Below, piece by piece: positions 50,473-61,308 of a stretch of DNA of 64,000 nucleotides; the stretch's first letter is position 1, and the number at the start of each line of letters is the position of its first letter. The translations under genes were made by a program, and so were the position numbers. The notes beneath the pieces were generated by a model, which saw only the letters and a program-made list of their open reading frames with translations, was not told the origin of the DNA and did no database searches. The stretch comes from Sinonovacula constricta. Lineage: Eukaryota > Mollusca > Bivalvia > Cardiida > Solecurtidae. The stretch covers positions 7,410,675 to 7,474,674 of the forward strand of contig CM017568.1 of NCBI GenBank assembly GCA_007844125.1, in the 5' to 3' direction.

Positions 50473-51454
50473 ATATCAATGAGTATATATAACATAATCT
50501 TTAATTTGTACTTGCACTAGACAATGATTTAACCATGCTAGTTAAACGTAAACGTGACTAAAGCACATAGACGTATTACATAAAAGATCAAATAAAAGCA
50601 TGTACCGGATAGACGGCTTATACTCAGTTGCGCAAGTATATCAAACTGTTTTATACGTTGAAGTAATAGATTTATTATGTCATATGAAATTTTGTTGGTC
50701 TTACAATAGCACGATTTAGTTGTATGTTTTAAACTTTTATGTTGTATGTCTTTATGGAAACATGGTTATGTGCTATTTTAATTTTGTTTTCATGCACATA
50801 CTTAAGCATACTAATGAGATACTCTAACAAAATTTGCCTTCTAGGGTGACGTATTATCTACTACAAGGATGACATCAATGGAACACATGCGCTAGAAATC
50901 ACTTAACGAAAACTACTGCACATTAAACTTTACTTTTTTCAGTTCACGGCAAATATTTCGTTGACAATAGAACATTGACCTTATTTGTTTAATGCTTGAG
51001 GTCAATTGTACGTTAGAGTATGTGTGTAACAGTTTTTCGTTGTTGCTATTTTTATTACGGGTCCAGCCCTAAGCTTGTGCAGTGGAAATGAAAACAGCAG
51101 CCATAAAATGAGGTTAACACTGTATTGTTTTTCCCCATAAATTCTAGGGTAAAATAATGTAACCAAACAGATTCAAATATATTCTAATATGGAGTTCTAA
51201 ACCTGGCTTCAACACTGTGGATGGCTGAGCAATGACTGTCCTAGTGCAGATGCAGGCTAATTCAAAGGTAATACCGTACACAATGTACAGTTATAGTAAT
51301 ATAAACAACAGGCAATTATACATGTATCCATATGAATGACAAATGGCCATTAATACAAAATAATAAACTTATACGGCAAAATCAGAGTTTGTATTTCTGC
51401 TACATGTGTAGATATATTAAAATCTGATCACACAACGTGGTGGTCCTCTTATGA

Positions 51455-52298
51455 CTGTTATACTCACGAAGCTGTTGTATTGTGTGTATAGCTCAATTTG
51501 TGGCTCATACACCAATGTTATACTCACGAAGCTGTTGTATTGTGTGTATAGCTCAATTTGTGGCTCATACACCAATGTTATACTCACACATAGCTGTTGT
51601 ATTGTGTGTATAGCTCAATTTGTGGCTCATACACCAATGTTATACTCTCATAGCTGTTGTATTGTGCGTATAGCTCAATTTGTGGCTCATACACCAATGT
51701 TATACTCTCATAGCTGTTGTATTGTGTGTATAGCTCAATTTGTGGCTCATACACCAATGCTATACTCTCATAGCTGTTGTATTGTGTGTATAGCTCAATT
51801 TGTGGCTCATACACCAATGTTATACTCTCATAGCTGTTGTATTGTGTGTATAGCTCAATTTGTGGCTCATACACCAATGCTATACTCTCATAGCTGTTGT
51901 ATTGTGTGTATAGCTCAATTTGTGGCTCATACACCAATGTTATACTCTCATAGCTGTTGTATTGTGCATATAGCTCAATTTGTGGCTCATACACCAATGT
52001 TATATACACATAGCTGTTGTATTGTGCGCATAGCTCAATTTGTGGCTCAATAACCAATGCTATACTCACATACCTGTTGTATTGTGCACATAGCTCAATT
52101 TGTAGCTCATACACCAATGTTATACTCTCATAGCTGTTGTATTGTGTGCATAGCTCAATTTGTGGCTCAATAACCAATGTTATACTCACATAGCTGTTGT
52201 ATTGTGCGTATAGCTCAATTTGAGGCTCATAAACCAATGTTTATACATATAGCTGTTGTATTGTGTGTATAGTTCAACTTGTGGCTCATACGCCAATG
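51455..52298. repeat. 60-bp tandem satellite, about 14 copies
   Basis: Unit landmarks: AGCTGTTGTATTGTG, TAGCTCAATTTGTGGCTC and ATACACCAATG. The units are 60 bases, with a two-base register shift between the second and third. Variants alternate: CCAATGC and CCAATGT take turns over 51721-51960, and AATAACC and ATACACC alternate over 52021-52200, so a 120-base higher-order unit exists in places. As 60 is a multiple of three, several frames stay open on both strands; the resulting 200-residue ORFs are by-products, not genes. Confidence 0.97.
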
Positions 52299-52638
52299 AA
52301 GCACATTATAAGCATTGGACTTATAGTGTATATTAACTTACTATGTCTAAGGCAGTTCATCACTCTAAAGTGGTTTATCACTCTGAAGCTACCTACCACT
52401 TTCAACATTGAAAACCTACAATTTATTAAGATCATGAAGGATATACGCTATACATGTACATTCACTTAATGTCTCTGCTCCAGTCAGAATATTTTAAGTA
52501 GTGATCAATGCAGACGGATACAAAGTGCATGTATGGAGTGTTTTCCAATGACATGCATACAATGCATAGATAGCTATTTTAGTTTTTGAAAACGAATGCT
52601 TATTTGTTGAAATACGGCATTAATTATATGATCTACAG

Positions 52639-52930
52639 CAGGGGCGGATCCAGGGTATTCAGAATAGGGGGGGGGGGGCGAGGGAGTAACATTCGGCCGC
52701 AGGCCGGAGCTGATCGCGCTGAGGGCGCGAAATCCGCGGCGCGGGGTCTGGAGGGGGCTCCCCCAGAAAATTTTGAATTCTAGATGCGCTGAGATGCGAT
52801 TTCCAAGCATCTGTGGGGCATAATTTCCTTATCTATTTGCTCACTTTAAAGGGCAAAATACTTTTTTTTTTGGTCGTCGAAAAATAGGGGGGGGGGCGGC
52901 CCCTTCGGCCCCCCTATGGATCCGTCCCTG
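52639..52930. mobile_element. non-autonomous DNA transposon with terminal inverted repeats
   Basis: It begins CAGGGGCGGATCCA and ends TGGATCCGTCCCTG (inverted, one mismatch). TACAG directly flanks both sides (52634-52638 and 52931-52935). It is 292 bases and strikingly GC-rich, with two long G-runs, against an AT-rich background. It has no coding capacity. The terminal sequence resembles widespread hAT-like short elements, but the superfamily cannot be fixed from one copy and a 5-base duplication. Confidence 0.8.
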
Positions 52931-52964
52931 TACAGACTATATAAATGTCAGATGATTTGCCAGG

Positions 52965-53192
52965 TAACTTGTTCACTTTAAACGATCCCAGCAGCAGCTA
53001 ACTGACTGATCAAAACCGTGTCTATCTGGACCTATTGATTGAAACTGAATGTAAAATATCATAGAAATATACGACCGTGGGCAGATACCGCGAACTAAAA
53101 AGTAATATGTTGTGCATCATTAAAATGTCTTTTATCGTTGATTTATTAAACCTTTCCTCATTGTAAGCGCAGTACAATTTGAAATCAATTAA
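52965..53192 (-). pseudogene. paralogous segment copy at 53 kb
   Basis: This is the partner of the 39-kb segment. On the - strand one frame reads ERFNKSTIKDIL, then RYLPTVVYFYDIL, comparable to YARVKYFRDML at 22.5 kb. Stops follow soon after. It starts about 35 bases right of the inverted-repeat element that ends at 52930. Confidence 0.3.
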
Positions 53193-55105
53193 CTAGTTGC
53201 TTTTGCTGTACATTTAACGATTCTTCGTCATTTATTTCAACAAACATTTCTTTGTTGTTATTATAAAACAATGTGTTTAATTAACTGTTTACATGCCAGG
53301 TGTAGAATTTATGTAAACTAGTAAGGTGACATTTTAAAAATTATTCAAATTCGAATATATGTTACGGTCCAATGCAAATAACAACTTTTAACATCAGATA
53401 GATGTATAAATGTTCAAACAGTGATAAAACTGACAAAACCACTAATACATTGTTAAACAGAGAAAATCCAACTGTTCCGTTTTGGAACTTTCAATCGATA
53501 AAATGGCATATTGGTGTGCTATATCTATTTTAAGAACACTAACCCCACTTCATATTTTTTCCAAAGACTAACACGTTGTTGAAAAGATCACATAATTGCT
53601 GATGACGCGATTACATACATATTGTATGCGTGCGTGTGTATGTACGAGTGTTGTCCAGATTAATATCTGCTTTCATAACAATTACCGATTTTATTTCTTT
53701 CAGTTTGGAGTGCTTAACATTTACGACTCATTGTTATCTGATGCATTGATTATATCTTGCTTAGGTTTTGTTTTGTTTATTCAGTTCTGTATTTAGGAAT
53801 CATTTATGCAGATCTATTGTTAATTAGGACCTATCAATATTCTGCGATAGTGAAACAAAAACGTCGCCGTCAGAGTAAATGTCACAGTTGTTTGAAAGAC
53901 CCAATGACCGATCTGTATGGGCGTTTATATTTGTTCTCTTTTAAATACACTATTCAATAAACATACCGTGTTGTACAGAACTAAAAAAACTATAATTACT
54001 ACATAAACATACACAGAACAAAGAGTGTATTATAAGGTTATAGCAGAAGCATTATTTTTGTACAAAATAACGAAAAACTCATACCAAGGCAGTACTTTTA
54101 TACAAATTTAAAATGAATTGTGCATAAAATCATTACGTTTGGCCAAAATATAACTAAACCTTATTTATATTTTTATTTCTTTACTTAAATTGTTTAGAAG
54201 CGATAACAATGAATAATTGTTGAAAGGAACCGCGTACACAAGTGTTGTTTTAAAATTGGACTAAAATTCTTCGTTTGTATTAATCTGTCATATGCAGTTC
54301 TGCTGAGCATGGACATTCGATAACATTAAACTGAAAAACTTGCATGTCTAATAGAAAAAAATCCAGTTATTTTGCAAGTCAAGCAATGCACTATTCGCTG
54401 TTTAAATTATAAACTAAATACTGATAAACTGATCAAAAAGAGAAGAAAAAAACGTCCCCCCCCACCAAAAAACAACAACAACAAACAAACAAACAACAAC
54501 AAAACAAAAAAACAACAACAACGAAATGTGGCGTTTATAAAACAATATAAGTACACAACTAATGCTAAAACATATGTTCATGTTTAATGGAACCAGACCT
54601 TCAATTGAAATAAAACCGGTGGAAAGTATCCAATCGAAATTACTTAAATCTTTTAACAAGAACTTTGTCCAAGAATATAAATGATAGCCTTACCAATAAC
54701 ATGAGGTAAACAGACTACTAAAACGACTGGCGCAGAATTAGTTCAAATGCGTTCAGTATCTTTCCCAAATGATATGTTGTTACATTTAAATATAAACAAC
54801 AACTAGTCAGCGGAACACGCATAATTATTTCCACTTGTCTAAGATGCTGGCATGTTTTAGTGTTGTTATGTCATGAAGATTACGTTATATATAAATAAGA
54901 ACTTGACAGACAGCACTAATAATAAAGTTGTCATAGTAGGGGCGTTGTTGTAATTAAAGGCAAGTGTTATACTAGATGATAGCTTTAGAAAATGATGATA
55001 ATTCATAAAGAAACGTAACGAGAAAACAAAAGCGTTTATGTGTAAACTCTTTTTCTTTCTACCTTCGATGCCATTTAACACTTTTATAAACATTTGCCTA
55101 TTTAC
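53193..55105. other. presumed intron of the WSC gene, no exon recognised
   Basis: No acceptor-ORF-donor combination of matching phase was found between the 49.5-kb leader and the exon at 57345. Confidence 0.4.
54443..54523. repeat. C-run and CAA-rich low-complexity tract
   Basis: AAAACGTCCCCCCCCACC is followed by CAA/CAAA repeats. Confidence 0.85.
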
Positions 55106-55115
55106 AGACAACACG

Positions 55116-55353
55116 TGGGGCGCCCGTGGCGCAGTGGTAGAGTAGCCGATTTTAACTCCTCTGACAGCTAAGCCTCCCACCGCGTGGGGTCGAGTCCCGG
55201 GGCAAAGGACTTGATATATGTGGGAAGGTCTTCCAGCAGACTTGCGGTGCGCCGGCGGTTTTACTCAGACATGGGATCTTCATCCACCAAAGAGCTGGAC
55301 GTTGCTATAATGATTATAAATCGCTGCACTGTATTTCAAAAACAAAAACAACT
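55116..55353 (+). mobile_element. tRNA-derived SINE (family B), full length with target-site duplication
   Basis: The head has an A-box GTGGCGCAGTGGTAGAG at about 55126 and a B-box GGGTCGAGTCCC at 55187-55198. The body includes TGTGGGAAGGTCTTCCAGC and GGATCTTCATCCACCAAAG. The 3' end is A-rich (CAAAAACAAAAACAACT). Identical AGACAACACG flanks it at 55106-55115 and 55354-55363. About 238 bases. Confidence 0.9.
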
Positions 55354-56214
55354 AGACAACACGAAATTCAACACGAAATTGATTTTTAATTAAAATGATG
55401 GCCTGATAATAAATCAATGATATGATACATTACAAAATTTGAAATTAAATTAACAAACAAGCATTTTATGAAGGTTTCTAAGCATAGTGAGTGTGTGTAC
55501 ACTTAATTTTTTTATTAGAGTTATTATACAAAATGCTTTTCAAAACGATCAAGCTCTTCTTAAATCAACCACGTTTCTGGATTCGTAGAAGTCTTCGAAT
55601 CTTAAGTAAGATACTTTTATTTTGTTAATCTCACGCGAATGCAAGCACGAATAAAATATTTAGAAAGTTTATAGTCCGTTCTTGTGGTTACAGCGTTGAT
55701 GTGTTTAAAAGCAAAGCAAATGCAGAAAAAAATGACATTAAGCATTTAGAAATGGTCAACTCGGAGAAGTTTTAGTCGTTAAACAGACAACAGAAGTTGC
55801 GATTTTAAGTTATGAAAATAAAAAAGTGCAATCAGTTGAAAAGGTTTCTAATTTTCTAATGTGATGGTATTAATGCTCCTATGCCAAATACTTATTAAAT
55901 AGATTGGCCTAACTCTTTTCACATATAATTTAGAATGGTCCTATTATTTGCAAATGAATATTTGTAACAGAAAAAATACACCAATTAATGTTGGTCTTCA
56001 CACAGGAGATAATTATTGCAATATAACTATCCTATAACGTCGTACGTCATATGTTGATCTGCACCTAATGGCATGCTATTGATCTGAGACTTAAACAGAA
56101 GAAAACTGCCTTGCTGTTCTGTTCAGTATCTGAAAGCTTTCAATACGACCCTTTTGTGTTTAACGATTATTATATACTTTATAACATAGTTAAATGCTTA
56201 CATATATAACATTA

Positions 56215-56600
56215 TAAACTTAATAATGAGGGACATTGGTGATTAATATCCTCTGAATGCCTCTGAAAGCAAGTTGGTCCTATGTTTTGGATAACACTGT
56301 TTTTTATGCTGGTGCTTTTGGAAGTATATGTTGACTTTAATGCATGTATTGTGAAACGCAGATCAACCATCATCAACAAACATGTCAATGATAATCTATA
56401 TCTATAAATATGTAAATGCATTTAGAGCTCATGTGTATACAAAAGTAAGACATTTCACTGTCTATAATGGCACCATCTCTGAACGAACATGCCACGGAGT
56501 CCAATGATTCCAACATAAAGGTCCTTACTAACATTTGGATCATTTTCCAATGCATCAATGTTCCCCACTGGGTGGGTTTACATTGCTCCATCTATCTGAC
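56215..56600 (-). pseudogene. terminal-exon-like segment, copy at 56 kb
   Basis: On the - strand an ACCCACCCAG acceptor-like site leads into VGNIDALENDPNVSKDLYV, then GIIGLRGMFVQRWCHYRQ and a stop. About 300 further bases with no long frame follow, as in a 3' UTR. The segment at 46865-47265 (+ strand) aligns over the same span: SFIVGILGLY, then CSYKR and a stop at the equivalent place, then shared UTR-like words TTTGTTGATGATGG and GTCAACATA. The shared stop position suggests two copies of one gene's 3' end in opposite orientations. A mobile element that carries this segment is an alternative. I do not recognise the protein. Confidence 0.35.
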
Positions 56601-57132
56601 CGAGGGATCTCCTTTTAGTCCATTCGACTGTATTCATTGAGATCTCTACTTAATCACACAATAAATAACATCTTATTAATTATCTGCAATACACTTAAAC
56701 ATCTAATTATTCTTACAACCACAACAAGATTATTAATTATAATTCAAGAATACGGGAAACAGAGCGCGCTGTCAACGTCATTGTTGGTATGTCAGCCAAC
56801 AAATCGTTTCCTGTTTGTATTTATAATAAGTCAGCCCAACAAATTGTTTCCTTTCTCTATTGGTCTTAATAAATTAGCAAATTTAATAGTTTCTTTCTCG
56901 TAAAAATGTTGTTATATCGTCTTCTTTTTAGAACAACTTTTACTATATTTACTCCGCGGAACAATGTAATTGGCTAAAAACAATTTAAACATCAAGTTTA
57001 TTGCACAGTCCAAACAATATCGACTGATCACCGACATTATCAAACAAATGCAAAGTGATAAGCGCCGGTTATTATTTTAGGGTACAAAGAAAATTCATTA
57101 AAACAATCAACATGTATACGTGCACATAAATA

Positions 57133-57182
57133 ATTAGTGGCGCAGTCGACAAATGTTAAAGCTGTCTCTAGAGGTCCCGTTT
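57133..57182 (+). mobile_element. tRNA-like SINE head fragment
   Basis: GTGGCGCAGTCGAC (A-box-like) and GTTTCGAGCCC (B-box-like) stand about 30 bases apart, just upstream of the first recognised WSC-gene exon. Too short and degenerate to assign to family B. Confidence 0.35.
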
Positions 57183-57344
57183 CGAGCCCTACAAAACATT
57201 CGTTTGAAAACAATAACAACAACCCCACATGCAAAGAAAAACGCAAAACAAATGTCTTGGTGAATAAACAATTATTAGTAAAACAGACTTAGATGCACTA
57301 TATAAGTTAACTAACCAGTAAACTGAATGGTATCCTTTTTCTAG

Positions 57345-57526
57345 ATTGGACCACGTTGTTCTGGTTGAAGAAAGGGGAAGCTGGCCATCCGTATGACCAC
57401 TGGACCAGTCCTGGGAGTTTTGACAGTTCCACGAACAAGACCGCATCGGAGCTCAGGGCGGAATCTACAGTAGGGTACCGGAACACGTTCATAGACTCCT
57501 GGACAGCACAGAATGCACCAGATCGC
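57345..57526 (+). CDS. WSC-domain gene, internal exon a (first of five recognised)
   Basis: This exon has 182 bases: two bases, then 60 whole codons. It opens after a pyrimidine-rich acceptor ending TTTTTCTAG and closes at a GTATGT donor, so it is phase 1 in and phase 0 out. The peptide begins WTTLFWLKKG and ends FIDSWTAQNAPDR. It is rich in Trp, Ser and Thr and has one N-glycosylation sequon (NKT), which fits an extracellular protein. The phase-0 exit matches the phase-0 entry of the next exon 1.3 kb downstream. I do not recognise the fold of this N-terminal region; with the next two exons it forms a module of about 146 residues before the WSC domain. The phase-1 entry matches the donors of three leader-like exons upstream (21.0, 42.0 and 49.5 kb). 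GC content is clearly above the flanking introns. The exon is well supported; the function is unknown. Confidence 0.85.
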
Positions 57527-58088
57527 GTATGTGTTACAGTAAAATGACAAAAATGAACTTGGATGTAAGACATCCGCCGGTTCACAAATAAAGATGCCCA
57601 TTCTGATAATTAAACACTCTCTTGATATTTCGATTTATTACCGAAAAATGTAAGACTAACGAACCGAAACTCAAGGAACTAGACTATCTACTTATTTCGC
57701 TCTTCCTTGTTGTTTGCTGCATTATTAATACGGTCTCTTTTGTTAAAAAAAGACATTGCCAAACAGTTACGAATTCATACCAATGCTTGCTACTTTTAAT
57801 AATTGCATTCTTCACTTTATTGTTGCTAGCTACACTTTTAAAAGTCCAATACTCGGTCCTTTTCTCTGAGAAAAGTCTCACAAAGCAGCTGCGATTTCCT
57901 GTCATTGTCTGATACACTATCGATGGAAAAGCAGATTGAAAACTGTTATATTTTTTCTTCTTTTAAAATTCACCATTCCGACATAAGTTTGGCCACTATA
58001 ATGAGTCAGCCGATTACCCGTATACTCTACACACGAGCTGAAAGTCGAAGACTCTAACGGCGTTTAATGATGGGTTATTCTTTCACAT

Positions 58089-58090
58089 CG

Positions 58091-58123
<33 letters not shown>

Positions 58124-58340
58124 TAGATTATATTATATTTAATTATATTATATTATATTATATATTTATTATTATATATATTATATATATATATTATATA
58201 TATTAATTATATATATATATATATATTAATTATATTATATTATATTATATTATATTATATTATATTATATTATATTATTTATATTATTATATTATATATA
58301 TATATTATATTATATATATATATATTATTATATATATTAT
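58089..58340. repeat. AT-rich array (TA and ATTATAT units)
   Basis: Pure A/T for about 250 bases, alternating (TA)n with TTATA pentanucleotide-type runs; in the intron between exons a and b. Confidence 0.95.
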
Positions 58341-58853
58341 AAAATATACGACATGTATATGCAAGGATTTTATGTAATTTGTTTCAAATAAACATATTTT
58401 TTGTTTTGTTTACCTATTACGAAGAAACTTTGAGTCTATAGTGATTTTGTTTTACTGTAAGCAGTCACACAAGGTTTTGACTTCTTGAAGCTAATTCCAG
58501 TACAAAATCAAATTCCGGTAAAGAATATTAAGTGATAGCCTTGGAAACGTGCATGAATAATATAGCAGAAAATTTAGCATTGATCAAACAATTCAGCAAA
58601 CACATACGTTTGGCAAACACCGTTTCAACTTAATGTGCTAAATTTTAAAATTATAACTGTGTTGGCAACATGACGTCAATAAAAGGCATTTTTCTTTGTA
58701 TTGTATTCTTAAACATGACTGAATTTTACAACGCATTGAGTACAACTTAAATAAAGGTAGACGACAATAAGAAACAAAGAAAAATAAATTAACTAATTAT
58801 TTATGTACCTAGAGAGTTATAGTGATAACAAGCGCGGACCCTCCCTGTTGCAG

Positions 58854-58981
58854 GTTCGAGTCTCCTATCTGAACGCTGATGGGGAATATATGGCCAGAAT
58901 AAACATTAACACGACAGGTACATCAACCACTGACTGGATGGACCGGGATGCGCAGTTCAGACTCAACAAATCAATACAAGG
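58854..58981 (+). CDS. WSC-domain gene, internal exon b
   Basis: This exon is 128 bases, opening after CCCTCCCTGTTGCAG and ending CAAGG before a GTACAT donor. It holds 42 codons plus two bases (phase 0 in, phase 2 out). The peptide runs from VRVSYLNADGEY to FRLNKSIQ and has sequons NTT and NKS. Joined to the previous exon it reads APDR-VRVSYL without a break, and the two leftover bases GG complete a Gly codon with the T that opens the next exon. It alternates short hydrophobic and polar stretches like a beta-rich extracellular domain, but I cannot name the family. The donor lies at the edge of a 52-bp minisatellite whose degenerate copies carry similar GGTACAT-type words, so the exact donor could vary. 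Confidence rests on phase agreement at both ends and coding-like composition. Confidence 0.85.
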
Positions 58982-58999
58982 GTACATAGATGGGTGTTA

Positions 59000-59259
59000 G
59001 CATTGTTAACAACGATGTATAGAGCTGAGTGGAATAATTGTTTACAAGGCAGCATTGTTAACAATGGTGCATAGAGCTAAGTGGAATAATTGTTTTCAAG
59101 GCAGCATTGTTAACAACGATGTATAGAGCTGAGTAGAATAATTGTTTTCAAGGCAGCATTGTTAACAACGATGTATAGAGCTGAGTGGAATAATTGTTTT
59201 CAAGGCAGCATTGTTAACAACGGTGCATAAATCTGAGTGGAATAATTGTTTTCAGGGCT
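59000..59259. repeat. 52-bp minisatellite, 5 copies, in WSC-gene intron
   Basis: The unit is GCATTGTTAACAACGATGTA..GAGTGGAATAATTG..CAAGGCA, repeated five times with few changes. More degenerate relatives (GCATTGTTTACAAGG, GTACATAGAG) continue to about 59970 around the inserted SINE. It starts 19 bases after the exon b border. Confidence 0.95.
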
Positions 59260-59638
59260 ACATAGAGAAGAGATAAGTTTTAGTTTTAGTTTTAACTGTA
59301 TGAGCAATTTATAAGTACTTATGACAATGGTTTATATAACAGTATGTTAGCATTAATGTAAAGGGAACATGGAATGTTTTGTAATCATGGTTATAAATGG
59401 TACATAGAGCTGTGTTTGTAGTGTTTACAAGAAAACACACATCCGTGTATAAGTACAAGGACGCACAGATCAATAAATAACCATGATTTAAAAGGGTACA
59501 TGAAGCATTGTATCCGCAATTTTACAAGGAAACATACAGCAGTATGTAAGCATTGTTTACAGGATTTATAGAACAGGGTGTTGACATGGCTTACTAGGAT
59601 AAATACAGAAACGTATAAGCATTGTTAACTAGGGTTCA

Positions 59639-59833
59639 CCGGACCTGGTAGCGCAATCGGTAGAGCCTCGGCTTCATGTACGGGAGGCCCCGGGTTCGAT
59701 CCCAGGCCGCGACATACCAAAGTCGTAAAAATGGAAGTGGTATAGCTCCCTTGCTAACGCACACGCAAATGTAAGGGTAGTTCCACGACTGGTTGGCTCG
59801 ATGCCAAGATAATGCGACGGGGTGTGGTATCAT
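59639..59833 (+). mobile_element. SINE family A, 3'-truncated, in a WSC-gene intron
   Basis: The head (GGACCTGGTAGCGCAATCGG) and B-box GGTTCGATCCC are intact. The body stops at GTGTGGTATCAT, so the 3' half is missing. It sits inside degenerate minisatellite in the intron between exons b and c, on the same strand as the gene. Confidence 0.88.
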
Positions 59834-60168
59834 AAAAAGGTTGTTGGCACTGTTTATGAGAGGAAATAAAGCATGGCTTAGAATAGTTTATGGAACAGGG
59901 TCTTGGGAAAATTTACAAGGGGACATGCTACATTTTAAGCATTGTTTACAAGGGTGAATAGATTAATGTGTAAGTAACGTTTACAAAAATATATATGCTT
60001 GGCAAATTAACGAAGTTTGGTAAAACTATATTCATGAATAATGTATAATCTCATTGTCAATATTATCACTAAACATGCATCTGATATTTTTACGATTAGA
60101 ACTTGATTGTATATCAAAAGGTTTGCCAATTCACACGCTATCACTGTACGTTTCTGTTTCTCGTTCAG

Positions 60169-60299
60169 TTATAACTCCAGTTTCGCGTTTGTCGACGTAA
60201 CAGGGACGTCACCTCGGTATCGGATGGTAAGCTTATCAGACGTCACGGCACAGTTCCTGGTCGCTGCCGGGACCACACCCCTTCCTCTGCCCACACTAG
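60169..60299 (+). CDS. WSC-domain gene, internal exon c
   Basis: This exon is 131 bases, opening after TTTCTCGTTCAG and ending at CTAG before a GTAGGA donor. One base completes the Gly codon from the previous exon, 43 codons follow, and one base is left over (phase 2 in, phase 1 out). The peptide is YNSSFAFVDVTG...TTPLPLPTL: a glycosylation sequon (NSS), a beta-like stretch, and a short Pro-rich linker just before the cysteine-rich domain. The layout, a globular module followed by a TPLPLPT hinge, is what one expects between two extracellular domains. Inside the exon, ATG|GTAAGC at 60227 is a strong cryptic donor. Using it would remove 73 bases and shift the frame, so it could matter for isoforms or simply be unused. 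Confidence 0.85.
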
Positions 60300-60605
60300 G
60301 TAGGAAACTACCCCCTTTTACATTTAGATATCCTCCAAAACACGAAGGAGAAGTGTTTCCTTAACAATTAACGAACAGAACAAACAACATTGTTACATGG
60401 ATATTGCAATTATTATGAACACGAAGCAGGGTTAATAAAGGCCAGTATTTCCACCCAGATAAAAGAATCATCAACCATATTGTAAAGAGGGCAATAAGTT
60501 AAACAAGCCAGTCGTACGTAAGCACTTGACGAAACGAACATCGTATCACCACGTTTTACTGTCAGTTAACCTAGGACAATCTTTACCATCATCAACACAT
60601 CAATA

Positions 60606-60725
60606 TGATAAGTAGTAGCAGAAACAACAACAATGGCAGCAGCATTATAATAATCATTTTCATAATTTTCATCATAATCTTCATTATCGTCATTATCCTA
60701 ATCAGCATTAACATTATCTTCATAG
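60606..60725. repeat. CAT/CAA/AGC low-complexity tract in WSC-gene intron
   Basis: GCAGAAACAACAACAATGGC then ATCATTTTCATAATTTTCAT-type triplets on the sense strand. Not coding. Confidence 0.8.
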
Positions 60726-60999
60726 GTAACCAAGGCCTATTACAAAACTTTACCTATGAAAAAATGTGTGTTAATCTTGCACGCAGATATCATAAATGGT
60801 GATCTCGGGTTTAAATGACCATTAGTAATTTTTTCTAGAACTCGTTTTTGATTATAACATTAAGGAAAATGACGTAATATATTTTTAAACTAAAATATTC
60901 AAAACAATGTTCGCTTGAACTCATTTATGACACGGATTAAGAAAGGTACATGTCTGTTATCCGCTATCATTGCATTAGTTAAGTCCAGTTGTTTGTTGT

Positions 61000-61090
61000 T
61001 GTTTTTGTATTTTTTCTTATTTGCTTTTTGTTGTTGTTGTTTTGTCGCTTTTTATTGTTGTTGCTTTTGTTGTTGTTGGATGTTTTTTTA
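61000..61090. repeat. TTG-rich low-complexity tract
   Basis: Interrupted GTTGTT and GTTTTT runs in the same intron, 220 bases before the CTA/CTG array. Confidence 0.85.
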
Positions 61091-61308
61091 TTAATTCAAT
61101 GCCAATTAATTACTTACATACATTAATTGCTTAAATATATATTTGATATTTGGTCACACCTTTCATTGTTGATTCTTTTAAGGAAATGAATTTGTCCTAT
61201 CCACATCGCACTTACTTTGTTTGGTTACAGTGTTACAATGCGGAATTCCAAAGTTTAGGTTTTCATTGTTTCCCAAGTAAAATGTGTGTCTACATATCAC
61301 CTCACAAC

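Noticed and set aside
51451..52237. 200- and 217-residue repeat proteins on both strands
   Set aside because: By-product of a 60-bp satellite whose period is a multiple of three; no start context or signal distinguishes either strand.
51455..52298. CRISPR-like repeat array
   Set aside because: The units are contiguous 60-mers without unique spacers, in a eukaryotic sequence.
57040..57601. Several - strand ORFs over the first WSC exon
   Set aside because: Shadows of the + strand exon, which has matching splice sites and phase.
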